Numbered from the stretch's first letter, positions 27,634-37,376 are shown. The stretch: DNA of 64,000 nucleotides from Achromobacter pulmonis (GCF_902859765.1 NZ_CADIJV010000029.1:1-64000), one strand, 5' to 3'. Notes: generated from the letters alone by a model not told the origin. Translations and numbers: made by a program.

Positions 27634-30249
27634 TCAGTGTTGCTGGATCCAGCGGCGGACGAGATCGATGGTCGGGCCAGAGAAGGCTTCGTCGGATTGC
27701 AGCAGCACGAAGTCGCCGGCGGCGATGCCGGAAAGCTGGCTTTCGATGGCCTTGCCGTGATCCGGCTCGTCCAGGATCTGCTTGACGCGGCTGCCTTGTT
27801 CAAGGCCCTGGCGCAGCAGCGCGCGCGCCTGCCCGGCCGGGCGCTTGCTGGTGACGGTGCTGTCGTCGTACAGCACCACGCGGTCAAAGGCATCGCCCAG
27901 CAGTTTGCCCTGTTCGATCAGGTCCACGTCGCGGCGGTCGGCGCCGGCCGAGTACACGGCGGCGCGGGTGGTCGCGGGGAATTGGTCGATGGCGGTGATG
28001 AGCGGGCGCAGCGCGGAGGCGTTGTGGACGTCGTCCACCACCACGGTGCTGCCGTTGCGCTCGAACAGCGTGAACTGCCAGGGCGCGTCGGCCTGGTCGA
28101 TGTCGAAGGTCTCGATGCCGGCGCGGATCAGTTCGACCGGAATGCCGAGCGCCCAGGCGGCGCCGACGGCGGCCAGCACGTTCTCGACCTGGAAGGCGAC
28201 GCGGCCGCCATGCGTGAGCGGAATGGCGGCGACGTCGGCCAGGCGCTCCTCGTGCGCGCCTTGCGCCAGCACGATGGCGCCGTCGCGCACGAACACGGCG
28301 CGGCCGTCCTGTTGCAAGTGGGCGGCGATGGCGGGCAGGGCCGGGTCGATGCCGAAGAAGATCACGGCGCCGTCGCACAGCTCGGCCATCTCCACCACGC
28401 GCGGGTCGCGCGCGTTGAGCACGGCGGCGCCGGTGGGCAGCACCACGTCGACCTGGGTGCGGAACACATTGAACATGCGTTCCGTTTCGTTGATGTCGAA
28501 ATCGCCGAGGTGATCGGCATCGTCGATGTTGGTGACCACGCCCACCTGGCAGCGATCATAGGCCAGGCCCTGGCCCAGGATTACGCCGCTGTCGTTCTCG
28601 ATGACGGCGGCGTCAACGTTGCGGTTCATCAGCACGCGCGTGCCCGAGGCGAAGTCGGCGTGGTCGCCTTTCTGCACCAGGCGGCGGTCGAGGTACAGGC
28701 CTTCGCTGCAGGCCAGGCCGGTGCGCTTGCCCGACAAGTGCAGCAGGCGCGCGACCAGGCGCGCCACCACGGTTTTGCCGTTGGTGCCGGTGACGCCGAC
28801 GATGGGGATGCGGCCGGCATCGCCTTCGGGAAATAGATGGTCGACGATGGCGCGGCCGACCGGGCGCGGCGTGCCGTCGGCCGGCTTCAGGTGCATCAGC
28901 AGGCCAGGACCGGCGTTGACTTCGACAATGGCGCCGCGCTGTTCGTCCAGCGGGCGCGAAATGTCCTCGGCCACCAGATCCACGCCGGCGATGTCCAGGC
29001 CGACCACGCGGGCGGCCAGGGTCACGGTGGCGGCGACGCTGGGATGCACGCGGTCGGTGACGTCGAAGGCGACGTTGCCGCTGCGCTGCACCAGCACGCG
29101 CTGGCCATCGGCCGGCACGCTGTCTTCGGACAGGCCCTGCCGGGCGATTTCGAGGCGCGCGGCCGAGTCCAGCCGCACCGGGTTGAGCGGATGGTTTTCG
29201 GTGCGGCCGCGGCGCGGGTCGGTGTTGAGCTGGTTGTCGATCAGCTCGGTGATGGTGGATTTGCCGTCACCCGTGACCCAGGCCGGCTCGCCGGCGGCGG
29301 CGGCCACCATGCGGTTGCCGACCACCAGCAGGCGGTGTTCGTTGCCCAGCACGAAGCGTTCGACGATGACGCCGCTGCCTTCGTCCACGGCGACGCGGTA
29401 GGCGGAGATCACTTCGTCGCGGGTGGTCAGGTTGGTGAACACGCCGCGGCCGTGGTTGCCGTCGTACGGCTTGACCACCACTGGCAGGCCGATGTCCTCG
29501 GCGGCCGACCAGGCGTCGTCCTCGCTGTCGACCAGGCGGCCTTCCGGCACCGGCACGCCACAGGTCGAGAGCAGTTCCTTGGTCAGGTCCTTGTCGCGCG
29601 AAATGCCTTCGGCGATGGCGCTGGTGCGGTCCGTCTCGGCCGTCCAGATGCGGCGCTGGCGCGCGCCGTAGCCGAACTGCACCAGGTTGCCTTCGAACAG
29701 GCGGATGTAGGGAATGTCGCGGTCATCGGCGGCATCGACGATGCACGCGGTGCTGGGCCCCAGGCAGTGCTGGTCGACCAGCCGGCGCAGGCGCGCCACC
29801 GTGGCCTCGACGTCGAACGGGCGGTCTTCGATGGCGGCCATGACCAGATCGCGGCCTTCGTTCAGCGCCGCGCGCGTGACTTGTTCCTGCCAGGCGCGCA
29901 CCACGACCTTGTAGACGCCGCGGGTGGAGGTTTCGCGGGCCTTGCCGAAGCCGCCACGCAGGCCGGCCAGATTCTGCAACTCAAGGGTGACATGCTCGAG
30001 AATGTGGCCGGGCCAGGTGCCTTCTTTGACGCGGGCCAGGAAGCCGCCCCGCACGCCCGGGCTGCAGCGGTGCTCGATCAAGGTCGGCAGCCAGGCAGTC
30101 AGGCGCTCGTAGAAGCCGGGAATCGTGTTGGAGGGGGAGTCCTCCAGTTCGCCGATGTCCACCCATGCCTCAAGTACCGGACGGTACGTCCAAATGTTCG
30201 GGCCGCGCAAAGCCACGACATCGAGAAATTCAATGTCTTTCTTTTTCAT
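27634..30249 (-). CDS. Cyanophycin synthetase paralog (first gene of the tandem pair)
   Basis: 871-aa CphA homologue starting MKKKDIEFLDVVALRGPNIW. It has the N-terminal CphA domain, an ATP-grasp domain (VVVKPYDGNHGRGV, IVEVNAGPGLLMH) and a Mur-ligase-like domain with P-loop VTGTNGKTV. The motif corresponding to DYGHNPDAI of its neighbour reads DDVHNASAL, so one Mur-like active-site element is altered. Tandem cphA/cphA' genes are known in proteobacteria such as Cupriavidus; in such pairs the division of labour is unclear. It is transcribed first, divergently from the ABC transporter, with a roughly 260-bp shared promoter region. Confidence 0.92.
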   Translation of the reverse strand: MKKKDIEFLDVVALRGPNIWTYRPVLEAWVDIGELEDSPSNTIPGFYERLTAWLPTLIEHRCSPGVRGGFLARVKEGTWPGHILEHVTLELQNLAGLRGGFGKARETSTRGVYKVVVRAWQEQVTRAALNEGRDLVMAAIEDRPFDVEATVARLRRLVDQHCLGPSTACIVDAADDRDIPYIRLFEGNLVQFGYGARQRRIWTAETDRTSAIAEGISRDKDLTKELLSTCGVPVPEGRLVDSEDDAWSAAEDIGLPVVVKPYDGNHGRGVFTNLTTRDEVISAYRVAVDEGSGVIVERFVLGNEHRLLVVGNRMVAAAAGEPAWVTGDGKSTITELIDNQLNTDPRRGRTENHPLNPVRLDSAARLEIARQGLSEDSVPADGQRVLVQRSGNVAFDVTDRVHPSVAATVTLAARVVGLDIAGVDLVAEDISRPLDEQRGAIVEVNAGPGLLMHLKPADGTPRPVGRAIVDHLFPEGDAGRIPIVGVTGTNGKTVVARLVARLLHLSGKRTGLACSEGLYLDRRLVQKGDHADFASGTRVLMNRNVDAAVIENDSGVILGQGLAYDRCQVGVVTNIDDADHLGDFDINETERMFNVFRTQVDVVLPTGAAVLNARDPRVVEMAELCDGAVIFFGIDPALPAIAAHLQQDGRAVFVRDGAIVLAQGAHEERLADVAAIPLTHGGRVAFQVENVLAAVGAAWALGIPVELIRAGIETFDIDQADAPWQFTLFERNGSTVVVDDVHNASALRPLITAIDQFPATTRAAVYSAGADRRDVDLIEQGKLLGDAFDRVVLYDDSTVTSKRPAGQARALLRQGLEQGSRVKQILDEPDHGKAIESQLSGIAAGDFVLLQSDEAFSGPTIDLVRRWIQQH

Positions 30250-30509
30250 GTTTTAATTTACTTGAGAAGCAGGTTGGCACGCGCGGACGCCCCTGTGCAA
30301 GACCGCGGATTTATTGGGGTTGCGCCTTAAGAATAATGCCAACGAGTGGGGGATCCCAGATATTCCTAATTAGAAAAATCGGCTGATACTATACGACGCC
30401 TTCAAAGGCGTGAACTCGTTGTGTTGTAAGGAAGGGACACGTTTCCAGCCTGGTGCCGGAAAGCCGTCGCCGCCTTGTAGGGCAGAGTCCTGGCCCGGTA
30501 TGCGTTCCA

Positions 30510-32798
30510 ATGAAAAAACCACACCTGCTTTCCGGCCTGGCCGAAGCCTTTCCTGCCCGTTGGCGGGATGAATTCCGCGCGGAACTGGCGCAGGGTGAAA
30601 CCCTGCTCGCCTGGCTCGAAATAGACCTGGATCAGCGCCTGAAGTTCCGCCCGGGCCTGGTCGCCGTGACGGACCGCCGCCTGATCGCGCGCAATCCGGC
30701 CGATACCGCTTGGGAAAGCTGGTGCTACGGTCCCCAACTGTCCCTTAATCTATCCGACCATGCCGGCGCCGCCGTGCTGGAATTGCACGATGACGCCGCC
30801 CGCCTGGGCATCTGGCGATTCACCCTGGCTTGCAACCCGGCCGCGCTGCGGCTGCTGGGGCAGTTCGAGGCGCAGCAGGCCATCCGCCTGTCGGGCCGGC
30901 CGGCCGCGGTCCCGGGCGAGCGCCCATGCGCCATCTGCAACAACACCATCCCGGCCGGGCAGGAGGAGTGTCCGACTTGCAATCAGGAGCAGGCGGCGCC
31001 GTCTTCAACCTGGGCGCTGCTGCGCCTGTGGCGCTTTGCGCGGCCGTATCGCGGCCCGCTGTTGGCCGGCTTCCTGCTGACCCTGCTGGGCACCGCGGCG
31101 ACCCTGGTGCCGCCTTACCTGACCATGCCGCTGATGGACGATGTGCTGATCCCGTTCCAGAACGGCGCTCCCATCGATTACGACAAGGTCCGGCTGTACC
31201 TGGGCGGGCTGCTCGCCTCGGCGTTCCTGGCATGGGGGTTGGGCTGGGCCCGCACCTATATCCTGGCCTGGGTCAGCGAACGCATCGGCGCGGACCTGCG
31301 CACCACGACCTATGAACACCTGCAACAGCTGTCGCTGGAGTATTTCGGCGGCAAGCGGACGGGCGACCTGATCTCCCGCATCGGCAGCGAGACCGACCGT
31401 ATCTGCGTGTTCCTGTCGCTGCACCTGCTGGACTTCGCCAACGACATCCTGATGATCGCCATGACCGCGGTGATCCTGGTGTCGATCAATCCCTGGCTGG
31501 CGCTGGTCACGCTGGTGCCGCTGCCGTTCATCATCTGGATGATCCACGCGGTGCGCGATCGCCTGCGCCATGGCTTCGAGAAGGTCGATCGCATCTGGTC
31601 GGAGATCACCAACGTGCTCGCCGACACCATTCCCGGCATCCGCGTGGTCAAGGCCTTCGCCCAGGAAAAGCGCGAAGTGGCGCGTTTTCGCGAGGCCAAC
31701 AACCGCAATCTGGAAGTGAACGACCGCGTCAACACCACCTGGTCGCTGTTCTCGCCCACCGTCACGCTGCTGACCGAGGTGGGCCTGCTGGTGGTGTGGA
31801 TCTTCGGCATTTGGCAGGTGTCGCAGAAGCAGATCACGGTGGGCGTGCTGGCGGCGTTCCTGGCGTATATCGGGCGCTTCTACACGCGCCTGGATTCGAT
31901 GAGCCGCATCGTGTCGGTGACGCAGAAGGCGGCCGCTGGCGCCAAGCGCATCTTCGATATCCTGGATCATGTGTCGAGCGTGCCGGAACCGCAGAACCCG
32001 GCCAGGCTGCCGCAGATCAATGGCCGCATCGAGTTGCGCGATGTTGGTTTCCGCTACGGCAATCGCCAGGTCATCCGCGGGCTGGACCTGAGTATCGCGC
32101 CCGGCGAAATGATCGGCCTGGTGGGCCACAGCGGTTCGGGCAAGAGCACGCTGATCAACCTGATCTGTCGCTTCTATGACGTGTCGGAAGGCGCGATCCT
32201 GGTGGACGGCGCCGACATCCGCTCGTTGCGGGTGGCCGACTACCGCCGCAACATCGGCCTGGTGCTGCAGGAGCCGTTCCTGTTCTTCGGCACCATCGCC
32301 GAGAACATTGCCTACGGCAAACCGGATGCCACGCGTGACGAGATCGTCGCCGCGGCCCGCGCCGCCCATGCCCATGAGTTCATTCTGCGGCTGCCGCATG
32401 GTTACGACTCGCTGGTCGGCGAGCGCGGCCAGGCGTTGTCCGGCGGCGAACGCCAGCGCATCTCGATCGCACGCGCGCTGCTGATCGACCCGCGCATCCT
32501 GATCCTGGACGAGGCGACCTCGTCGGTGGACACCACCACCGAGAAGGAGATCCAGAAGGCGCTGGACAACCTGGTGCGCGGCCGCACCACCATCGCCATC
32601 GCCCATCGCCTGAGCACCTTGCGCAAGGCCGACCGGCTGGTGGTGCTGGATCGTGGCCAGATCGTGGAGCAGGGGCCCCACGAGGCGCTGATGGCGCGCG
32701 AGGGCGCATACTATCGCCTGTACCAGGCGCAGGCGCGCCAGGCCGAGGCCGACGCGCAGTCGTCCCCGGGCAGCGACGACATGGCCGCCGTGGCCTGA
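30510..32798 (+). CDS. Cyanophycin-associated ABC transporter (fused permease-ATPase with N-terminal zinc-ribbon extension)
   Basis: 762-aa half-transporter of the type I exporter class. About 180 N-terminal residues precede the first TM helix and contain a CxxC...CxxC zinc ribbon (CAICNN and CPTCNQ). Six TM helices follow, then an ATPase domain with Walker A GHSGSGKST, Q-loop LQEPFLFF, signature LSGGERQR, Walker B ILILDEATSS and the H-loop AHRLS. The ATG at 30510 (MKKPHLLSGL) is chosen; the frame is open to 30453. It is divergent from the cphA pair and followed 21 bp later by DUF1854. Members of this group are recognised as cyanophycin-linked; substrate (cyanophycin or its dipeptide) is inference. 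Confidence 0.88.
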   Translation: MKKPHLLSGLAEAFPARWRDEFRAELAQGETLLAWLEIDLDQRLKFRPGLVAVTDRRLIARNPADTAWESWCYGPQLSLNLSDHAGAAVLELHDDAARLGIWRFTLACNPAALRLLGQFEAQQAIRLSGRPAAVPGERPCAICNNTIPAGQEECPTCNQEQAAPSSTWALLRLWRFARPYRGPLLAGFLLTLLGTAATLVPPYLTMPLMDDVLIPFQNGAPIDYDKVRLYLGGLLASAFLAWGLGWARTYILAWVSERIGADLRTTTYEHLQQLSLEYFGGKRTGDLISRIGSETDRICVFLSLHLLDFANDILMIAMTAVILVSINPWLALVTLVPLPFIIWMIHAVRDRLRHGFEKVDRIWSEITNVLADTIPGIRVVKAFAQEKREVARFREANNRNLEVNDRVNTTWSLFSPTVTLLTEVGLLVVWIFGIWQVSQKQITVGVLAAFLAYIGRFYTRLDSMSRIVSVTQKAAAGAKRIFDILDHVSSVPEPQNPARLPQINGRIELRDVGFRYGNRQVIRGLDLSIAPGEMIGLVGHSGSGKSTLINLICRFYDVSEGAILVDGADIRSLRVADYRRNIGLVLQEPFLFFGTIAENIAYGKPDATRDEIVAAARAAHAHEFILRLPHGYDSLVGERGQALSGGERQRISIARALLIDPRILILDEATSSVDTTTEKEIQKALDNLVRGRTTIAIAHRLSTLRKADRLVVLDRGQIVEQGPHEALMAREGAYYRLYQAQARQAEADAQSSPGSDDMAAVA

Positions 32799-32819
32799 CA
32801 CGGAACCGAGATAACCGTC

Positions 32820-33290
32820 ATGACGCTTCCCGTTTTCCAGTTGCGACGCAATGCCTTCGGGCGCCTGGTGTTCCAGGGCGCCGATGGCGTTGCGCACGAA
32901 GGCGTGATCCCGGTACGCGCCTTTCCCATCAGTGAGGCCGACCGCGGTTTGTCGCTGGTGACCAGCGAAGGCCGCGAATTGCTGTGGGTCGAACGGCTGG
33001 CCGAGGTGCCCGCCGCCCAGCGTGCGCTGATCGAAGAAGAACTGGCCGGCCGCGAGTTCATGCCCGAGATTCGCAAGCTGTCCAGTGTGTCCACCTTCGC
33101 CACGCCCAGTGTCTGGAGCGTGGAAACCGACAGGGGACCGACCCGGTTCACGCTGCGCGGCGAGGAAGACATCCGCCGCCTGGGGCCGCAGACTTTGCTG
33201 ATCGCCGACAGCCACGGCATCTTCTACCTGGTGCGCGACATTCTGTCGCTCGACAAGCACAGCCGCAAACTGCTGGACCGTTTCCTGTAA
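32820..33290 (+). CDS. Cyanophycin-associated DUF1854 protein
   Basis: 156-aa soluble protein of the DUF1854 family. It begins LPVFQLRRNAFGRLVFQGADG and includes WSVETDRGPTRFTLRGEEDIRR and GIFYLVRDILSLD, which are typical of the family. No catalytic motif is visible. It lies 21 bp behind the cyanophycin-type ABC transporter, with which DUF1854 genes regularly co-occur, and converges with the FemAB-like gene leaving a 3-bp gap. Likely an accessory or regulatory subunit of that transporter. Confidence 0.85.
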   Translation: MTLPVFQLRRNAFGRLVFQGADGVAHEGVIPVRAFPISEADRGLSLVTSEGRELLWVERLAEVPAAQRALIEEELAGREFMPEIRKLSSVSTFATPSVWSVETDRGPTRFTLRGEEDIRRLGPQTLLIADSHGIFYLVRDILSLDKHSRKLLDRFL

Positions 33291-33293
33291 GCC

Positions 33294-34433
33294 TCAGTCC
33301 GGCGCCGCGCGCTTGAACGGCGTGTGGGCCTCGAGTTCGCCCAGGTAGTCGTCCACCGCGGCGGTTTCCTCGTCGAGAAAATGCTGGATCGCGGCCGCGA
33401 AGCGCGGGTCGGCGACCCAATGGGCCGACCAGGTAGGCGTGGGCAGCAGCCCGCGCGCCATCTTGTGTTCGCCTTGTGCGCCACCTTCAAAGCGCGCCAG
33501 GCCGTGGGCGATGCAAAAGGCGATGGCCTGCAGGTAGCAGGTCTCGAAATGCAGTCCCGGCACGTATTCCGTCGCGCCCCAATACCTTCCGTAGAGCGCG
33601 TCGCCGCCCGCCAGGTTCAGGGCCGCCGCTACCGGCTGGCCGTCGCGCTCGGCCAGGATCAGCACGAAAGCGTCGGGCTGGTCGTGGTAGGCACGCAGGA
33701 AGAATTCGCGGCTCAGGTAGGGCGGATTGCCGTGGTTGAAATAGGTGTGGCAATAGCACTGGTAGAAGAAGTCCAGGGCGGCCGCGTCGATCTGCGCGCC
33801 GCGCAGCCAGCGGAACGCCAGCCCGGCCTGCGCCACCTTCTTGCGGTCCTGGCGGATCTTCTTGCGCTTGTCATGGCTCATGGTGGCCAGGAAGGCGTCG
33901 AAGTCGGCGTAGCCAGGATTGGTCCAGTGGAACTGCACGCTTTCGCGGATCATGAATCCGGCCTGGCGCAGCGCGCGCAGGTCGGCCGCGGCGGGAAACA
34001 ACAGGTGCAGCGACGAAACCTGGATCTCTTCGGCGAAGGCCACCAGCCCGCGCACCAGCGTGTCGCGGTCTTCGTCGCGGGCGGCCAACAGGCGCGGACC
34101 CGAAACGGGGGTGAACGGCACCGCCGCCAGCAGTTTGGGGTAGTAGCGCAGGCCATGGCGTTCGAAGGCGTCGGCCCAGGCGTAGTCGAATACGTACTCG
34201 CCGCGGGAATGCGATTTCAGGTATAGCGGCACGGCGCCGGCCAGCGTGTCGCCACGCCACAGCATCAGGTAGTGAGGCGACCAGCCGGTGCGTGGCGCCG
34301 CGCAGCCGCTGTCGTGCAGGGCATGCAGGAAGGCATGCCGCAGGAACGGCTGGTCGCCGGCCAGCGCGTCCCACTGGGGGGCGGCAACGCGGGACAGGTC
34401 GGTTTCGATGGTCAGGCGGAGCGGCGAATCCAT
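33294..34433 (-). CDS. FemAB-like GNAT-fold protein (PF04339/DUF482)
   Basis: 379-aa protein of the peptidoglycan-biosynthesis-like acyltransferase group. Conserved segments include PFLRHAFLHALHDSGCA, GWSPHYLM, GEYVFDYAWADAFERHG, TPVSGPRLL, and the C-terminal YLQAIAFCIAHGLARFEGGAQGEHK. The start is the ATG at 34431-34433 (MDSPLRLTIETDL). FemAB-type enzymes attach amino acids from aminoacyl-tRNA, so a link to aspartate or arginine chemistry of cyanophycin is conceivable but unproven. DUF482 genes recur beside cyanophycin genes, which supports membership of the island. Confidence 0.85.
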   Translation of the reverse strand: MDSPLRLTIETDLSRVAAPQWDALAGDQPFLRHAFLHALHDSGCAAPRTGWSPHYLMLWRGDTLAGAVPLYLKSHSRGEYVFDYAWADAFERHGLRYYPKLLAAVPFTPVSGPRLLAARDEDRDTLVRGLVAFAEEIQVSSLHLLFPAAADLRALRQAGFMIRESVQFHWTNPGYADFDAFLATMSHDKRKKIRQDRKKVAQAGLAFRWLRGAQIDAAALDFFYQCYCHTYFNHGNPPYLSREFFLRAYHDQPDAFVLILAERDGQPVAAALNLAGGDALYGRYWGATEYVPGLHFETCYLQAIAFCIAHGLARFEGGAQGEHKMARGLLPTPTWSAHWVADPRFAAAIQHFLDEETAAVDDYLGELEAHTPFKRAAPD

Positions 34434-34557
34434 GGACGAATGATAAAGTCTCCGCTGGCGCGCGGCGCACCGCGCCTGATGAGTGCGCAGGGTTATTGTG
34501 TTTGCTTTGGTCTTTGTCCAGCGGGCGGCTCGCGGCCGCCGCACAGCGGAAATCCTG

Positions 34558-35400
34558 ATGGATAGCAATTCGATCCTCCCCCCCGACGGCAATCGGCCGC
34601 CCCCTCGCGACACGGCCTGCCTGCGGGCCCAGGCGCTGCAGGCGCTGGCCGCCTGCGGCTGGGCCGACAAGCTGGCGCGCGTGCGCGCCATTGACGACGA
34701 TGCGCCACTGGACCGCGCGCGCCCCTACGCCGCGCTGGCCGGGCTGCCGGGCCGGCCAGCCGCACCGGCGCTGGTCGCGCCGAACGAGGTGCCGCAGCGT
34801 TCCATGGCCACGCAGGAGGGCCGCGCCGCGCTGTTGCACGCCCTGGCGCATATCGAATTCAACGCGGTGAACCTGGCGCTGGACATCCTCTGGCGCTTTG
34901 CCGGCATGCCCGAGGCGTTCTATCGCGACTGGTTGCGGGTGGCGCGCGAAGAGGCCAGCCACTTCGAACTGCTCAACCAGCGCCTTGCCGACCTGGGCCA
35001 CGCCTACGGTGATTTTCCCGGCCACAATGGCCTGTGGGAAATGGCCGAACGCACCCGCGACGATCTGCTGGCGCGGCTGGCGCTGGTGCCGCGCACGCTG
35101 GAGGCGCGCGGGCTGGACGCCTCGCCGCTGATCCGCAACAAGCTGGCGGGCGCGGGCGATGCGCAGAGCGCGGCCATCGTCGACATCATCCTGCGCGACG
35201 AGATCGGCCATGTGGCGATCGGCAACCATTGGTTCAAGCGGCTGTGCGCCGAACAGGGCAGGGAACCGGTCGCCTGCTACGCCGAGCTGGCCGCGCGCTA
35301 CCGGGCGCCGCGCCTGCGCGGGCCCTTCAACCTGCAGGCGCGCCGCGCCGCCGGCTTCGACGACGCCGAGCTGGCGGCGTTGCAGGCGGACCGGGGATAG
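34558..35400 (+). CDS. Ferritin-like DUF455 protein
   Basis: 280-aa four-helix ferritin-like protein. The dimetal-site motifs are visible: ALAHIEFNAVNLALD, REEASHFELLNQRL and RDEIGHVAIGNHWF (paired E/ExxH). MiaE-type and other ferritin-like oxygenases share this layout; DUF455 activity is unknown. The ATG at 34558 is chosen, though the frame is open to 34483. It is divergent from the FemAB-like gene and followed closely by the MOSC gene. Confidence 0.85.
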   Translation: MDSNSILPPDGNRPPPRDTACLRAQALQALAACGWADKLARVRAIDDDAPLDRARPYAALAGLPGRPAAPALVAPNEVPQRSMATQEGRAALLHALAHIEFNAVNLALDILWRFAGMPEAFYRDWLRVAREEASHFELLNQRLADLGHAYGDFPGHNGLWEMAERTRDDLLARLALVPRTLEARGLDASPLIRNKLAGAGDAQSAAIVDIILRDEIGHVAIGNHWFKRLCAEQGREPVACYAELAARYRAPRLRGPFNLQARRAAGFDDAELAALQADRG

Positions 35401-35406
35401 CGGCGC

Positions 35407-36123
35407 ATGGATATTGTCATCGACGCGCTGCTGACGGGCGATGTGCGCCCGCTGGGCGATTCCGGCCGCGACAGCGGCATCGACAAGCACCCGGTCGCCA
35501 TACCGCTGTGGCTGGGCGCGCAGGGGCTGCGTGGCGACGCGCAGGCCGACCGCCGTTTCCATGGCGGGCCGGAAAAGGCGCTGCACCATTACGCGCGTGA
35601 TCACTATCCGGATTGGTTGCGTGAATTGGGCGCGCGCGCCGTGCTGGACGCGCCGGGCGCGTTCGGCGAGAACCTCTCCACGACAGGCATGACCGAGCAC
35701 GATGTCTGCGTGGGCGACATCTATGCCGTGGGCGAGGCGTTGATCCAGGTGTCGCAGGCGCGCCAGCCGTGCTGGAAGCTGAATCATCGTTTCGACCATG
35801 CCGGCATGGCGGCGCGGGTGCAGGCCAGCGGCAAGACTGGCTGGTACTACCGCGTGTTGCGCGCAGGCTGGCTGGCGCCGGGCGACGTGCTGTCGCTGCG
35901 CGAGCGGCCCCATCCGCAATGGACGCTGGCCCGGGTCCAGGACATTCTCAATCGCCGGGTGCTGGATGTGCCCACGTTGAGCGAACTGGCCGCGCTGCCG
36001 ACGCTTTCGCCCAACTGGCGCGCGCTGTTCGAGAAGCGCGCGCGCCTGGGCCAGATCGAAGATTGGCAGCCGCGCTTGCAGGGCGACGCGGCCGGCCCCC
36101 GCACGGGGCCCCCCTCGACATGA
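35407..36123 (+). CDS. MOSC-domain protein (YiiM-like)
   Basis: 238-aa molybdenum cofactor sulfurase C-terminal (MOSC) protein with a 3-alpha C-terminal domain, as in YiiM, which protects E. coli from N-hydroxylated base analogues. Motifs include DRRFHGGPEKALHHY, GAFGENLSTTGMTE and QARQPCWKLNHRF, whose Cys is the likely Moco ligand. It starts 6 bp after DUF455, and its stop overlaps the start of the transglycosylase gene, so the three form one transcription unit. Confidence 0.9.
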   Translation: MDIVIDALLTGDVRPLGDSGRDSGIDKHPVAIPLWLGAQGLRGDAQADRRFHGGPEKALHHYARDHYPDWLRELGARAVLDAPGAFGENLSTTGMTEHDVCVGDIYAVGEALIQVSQARQPCWKLNHRFDHAGMAARVQASGKTGWYYRVLRAGWLAPGDVLSLRERPHPQWTLARVQDILNRRVLDVPTLSELAALPTLSPNWRALFEKRARLGQIEDWQPRLQGDAAGPRTGPPST

Positions 36124-37376
36124 CCCCCCGTCACGCCGCTGTCCTGGCTGCGCTTACGCTGGCGCTGGCGCTGTGTCCGCCGGCCGCGCGGGCGGCCGAT
36201 GCCTTCGCGGCCTGCCTGGCCGGCCTGCGCGCGCCGGCCATCAAGGCTGGCGTGTCCGGCGCCACCTACGATGCGCACACCGCCAGGTTGTCTCCCGACA
36301 TGGCCGTGATCGGCCTGCTGGATGCGCAGCCTGAATTCAAGACGCCGATCTGGGATTACATGGCGGCGTTGGTCGACACCGAGCGCGTCGCCGATGGTCG
36401 GGAGGGCATCGCGCGCTGGCGCACCGAGCTCGACCGCGCCGCCGCGCGTTATGGCGTGGATGCCGCCACCATCGCGGCGGTGTGGGGCGTCGAGAGCAAT
36501 TATGGCCGCACCCTGGGCGGGCGGCCGCTGCTGACCTCGCTGTCGACGTTATCCTGCTTCGGCCGCCGGCAGGCGTATTTCCGCGGCGAGTTCTACGCCA
36601 CGCTCAAGATCATCCAGGACGAGCATATCGATCCGGACAAGCTCAAGGGTTCATGGGCCGGCGCCTTTGGCCAGACCCAGTTCATGCCCTCGACCTATCT
36701 GCGGCTGGCGGTGGATTTCGACGGCGACGGCCGCCGCGACCTGATCGACAGCGTGCCGGATGCGTTGGCATCCACCGCGCACTTTCTCAAGCGCGCGGGA
36801 TGGAACCGCGACCTGGACTGGGGCTACGAGGTCAAGCTGCCGGCGGGTTTGAGTACGGCTGGCAGCGGGCGTAAACACAAGCGCCCGCTGTCGTTCTGGC
36901 GCGGGCAGGGCCTGACGCGCGCCGATGGCACGCCATTGCCGCCCGGCGCCACGCCTGCGGGCCTGCTGCTGCCGGCCGGTCCGCAGGGGCCAGCCTTCCT
37001 GGTGACACGCAACTTCGATGCGCTGTATTCGTATAACGCTGCGGAGAGTTACGCGCTGGCGATTGCGCACCTGTCCGAACGCCTGCGTGGTGGCGGGCCG
37101 CTGGCGCAGCCCTGGCCGACGGACGATCCCGGCCTGTCGCGGGCCGAGCGGCGCGAACTGCAAAAACTGCTGATCGCGCTGGGCTATGAACCGGGTGAAC
37201 CCGATGGCATGATCGGCGAACGCACTCGCGCGGCCTTGCGGGCGGCACAGCGTGCCCTGGGCCTGACCGCCGATGGCCGCGCCGGCCAGAAGGCCCTGCA
37301 GGCGCTGCGCGACGCCGGCCAGGGCCGGGCCAAAGGACAAGTTTTGCAAAGATCGGCTCCCGTGCGCGCCGAATGA
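36120..37376 (+). CDS. MltB-type lytic murein transglycosylase with C-terminal peptidoglycan-binding domain
   Basis: 418-aa periplasmic enzyme cleaving the MurNAc-GlcNAc bond with 1,6-anhydro product. A signal peptide ends ...ARAADAF. The catalytic domain shows GVESNYGRT with the catalytic Glu, SWAGAFGQTQFMPSTYL and the FDGDGRRDLIDSVPDALAS segment. The C-terminus is a PG_binding_1 domain (LQKLLIALGYEPGEPDGMIGERTRAALRAAQ). The ATG at 36120 overlaps the MOSC stop (ATGA). Confidence 0.92.
   Translation: MTPRHAAVLAALTLALALCPPAARAADAFAACLAGLRAPAIKAGVSGATYDAHTARLSPDMAVIGLLDAQPEFKTPIWDYMAALVDTERVADGREGIARWRTELDRAAARYGVDAATIAAVWGVESNYGRTLGGRPLLTSLSTLSCFGRRQAYFRGEFYATLKIIQDEHIDPDKLKGSWAGAFGQTQFMPSTYLRLAVDFDGDGRRDLIDSVPDALASTAHFLKRAGWNRDLDWGYEVKLPAGLSTAGSGRKHKRPLSFWRGQGLTRADGTPLPPGATPAGLLLPAGPQGPAFLVTRNFDALYSYNAAESYALAIAHLSERLRGGGPLAQPWPTDDPGLSRAERRELQKLLIALGYEPGEPDGMIGERTRAALRAAQRALGLTADGRAGQKALQALRDAGQGRAKGQVLQRSAPVRAE

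Noticed and set aside
30270-30300. Possible σ54 promoter (TTGGCACGCGCGGACGC) between cphA and the ABC gene
   Set aside because: The GG to GC spacing is one base too long for a -24/-12 element and the -12 part is poor.
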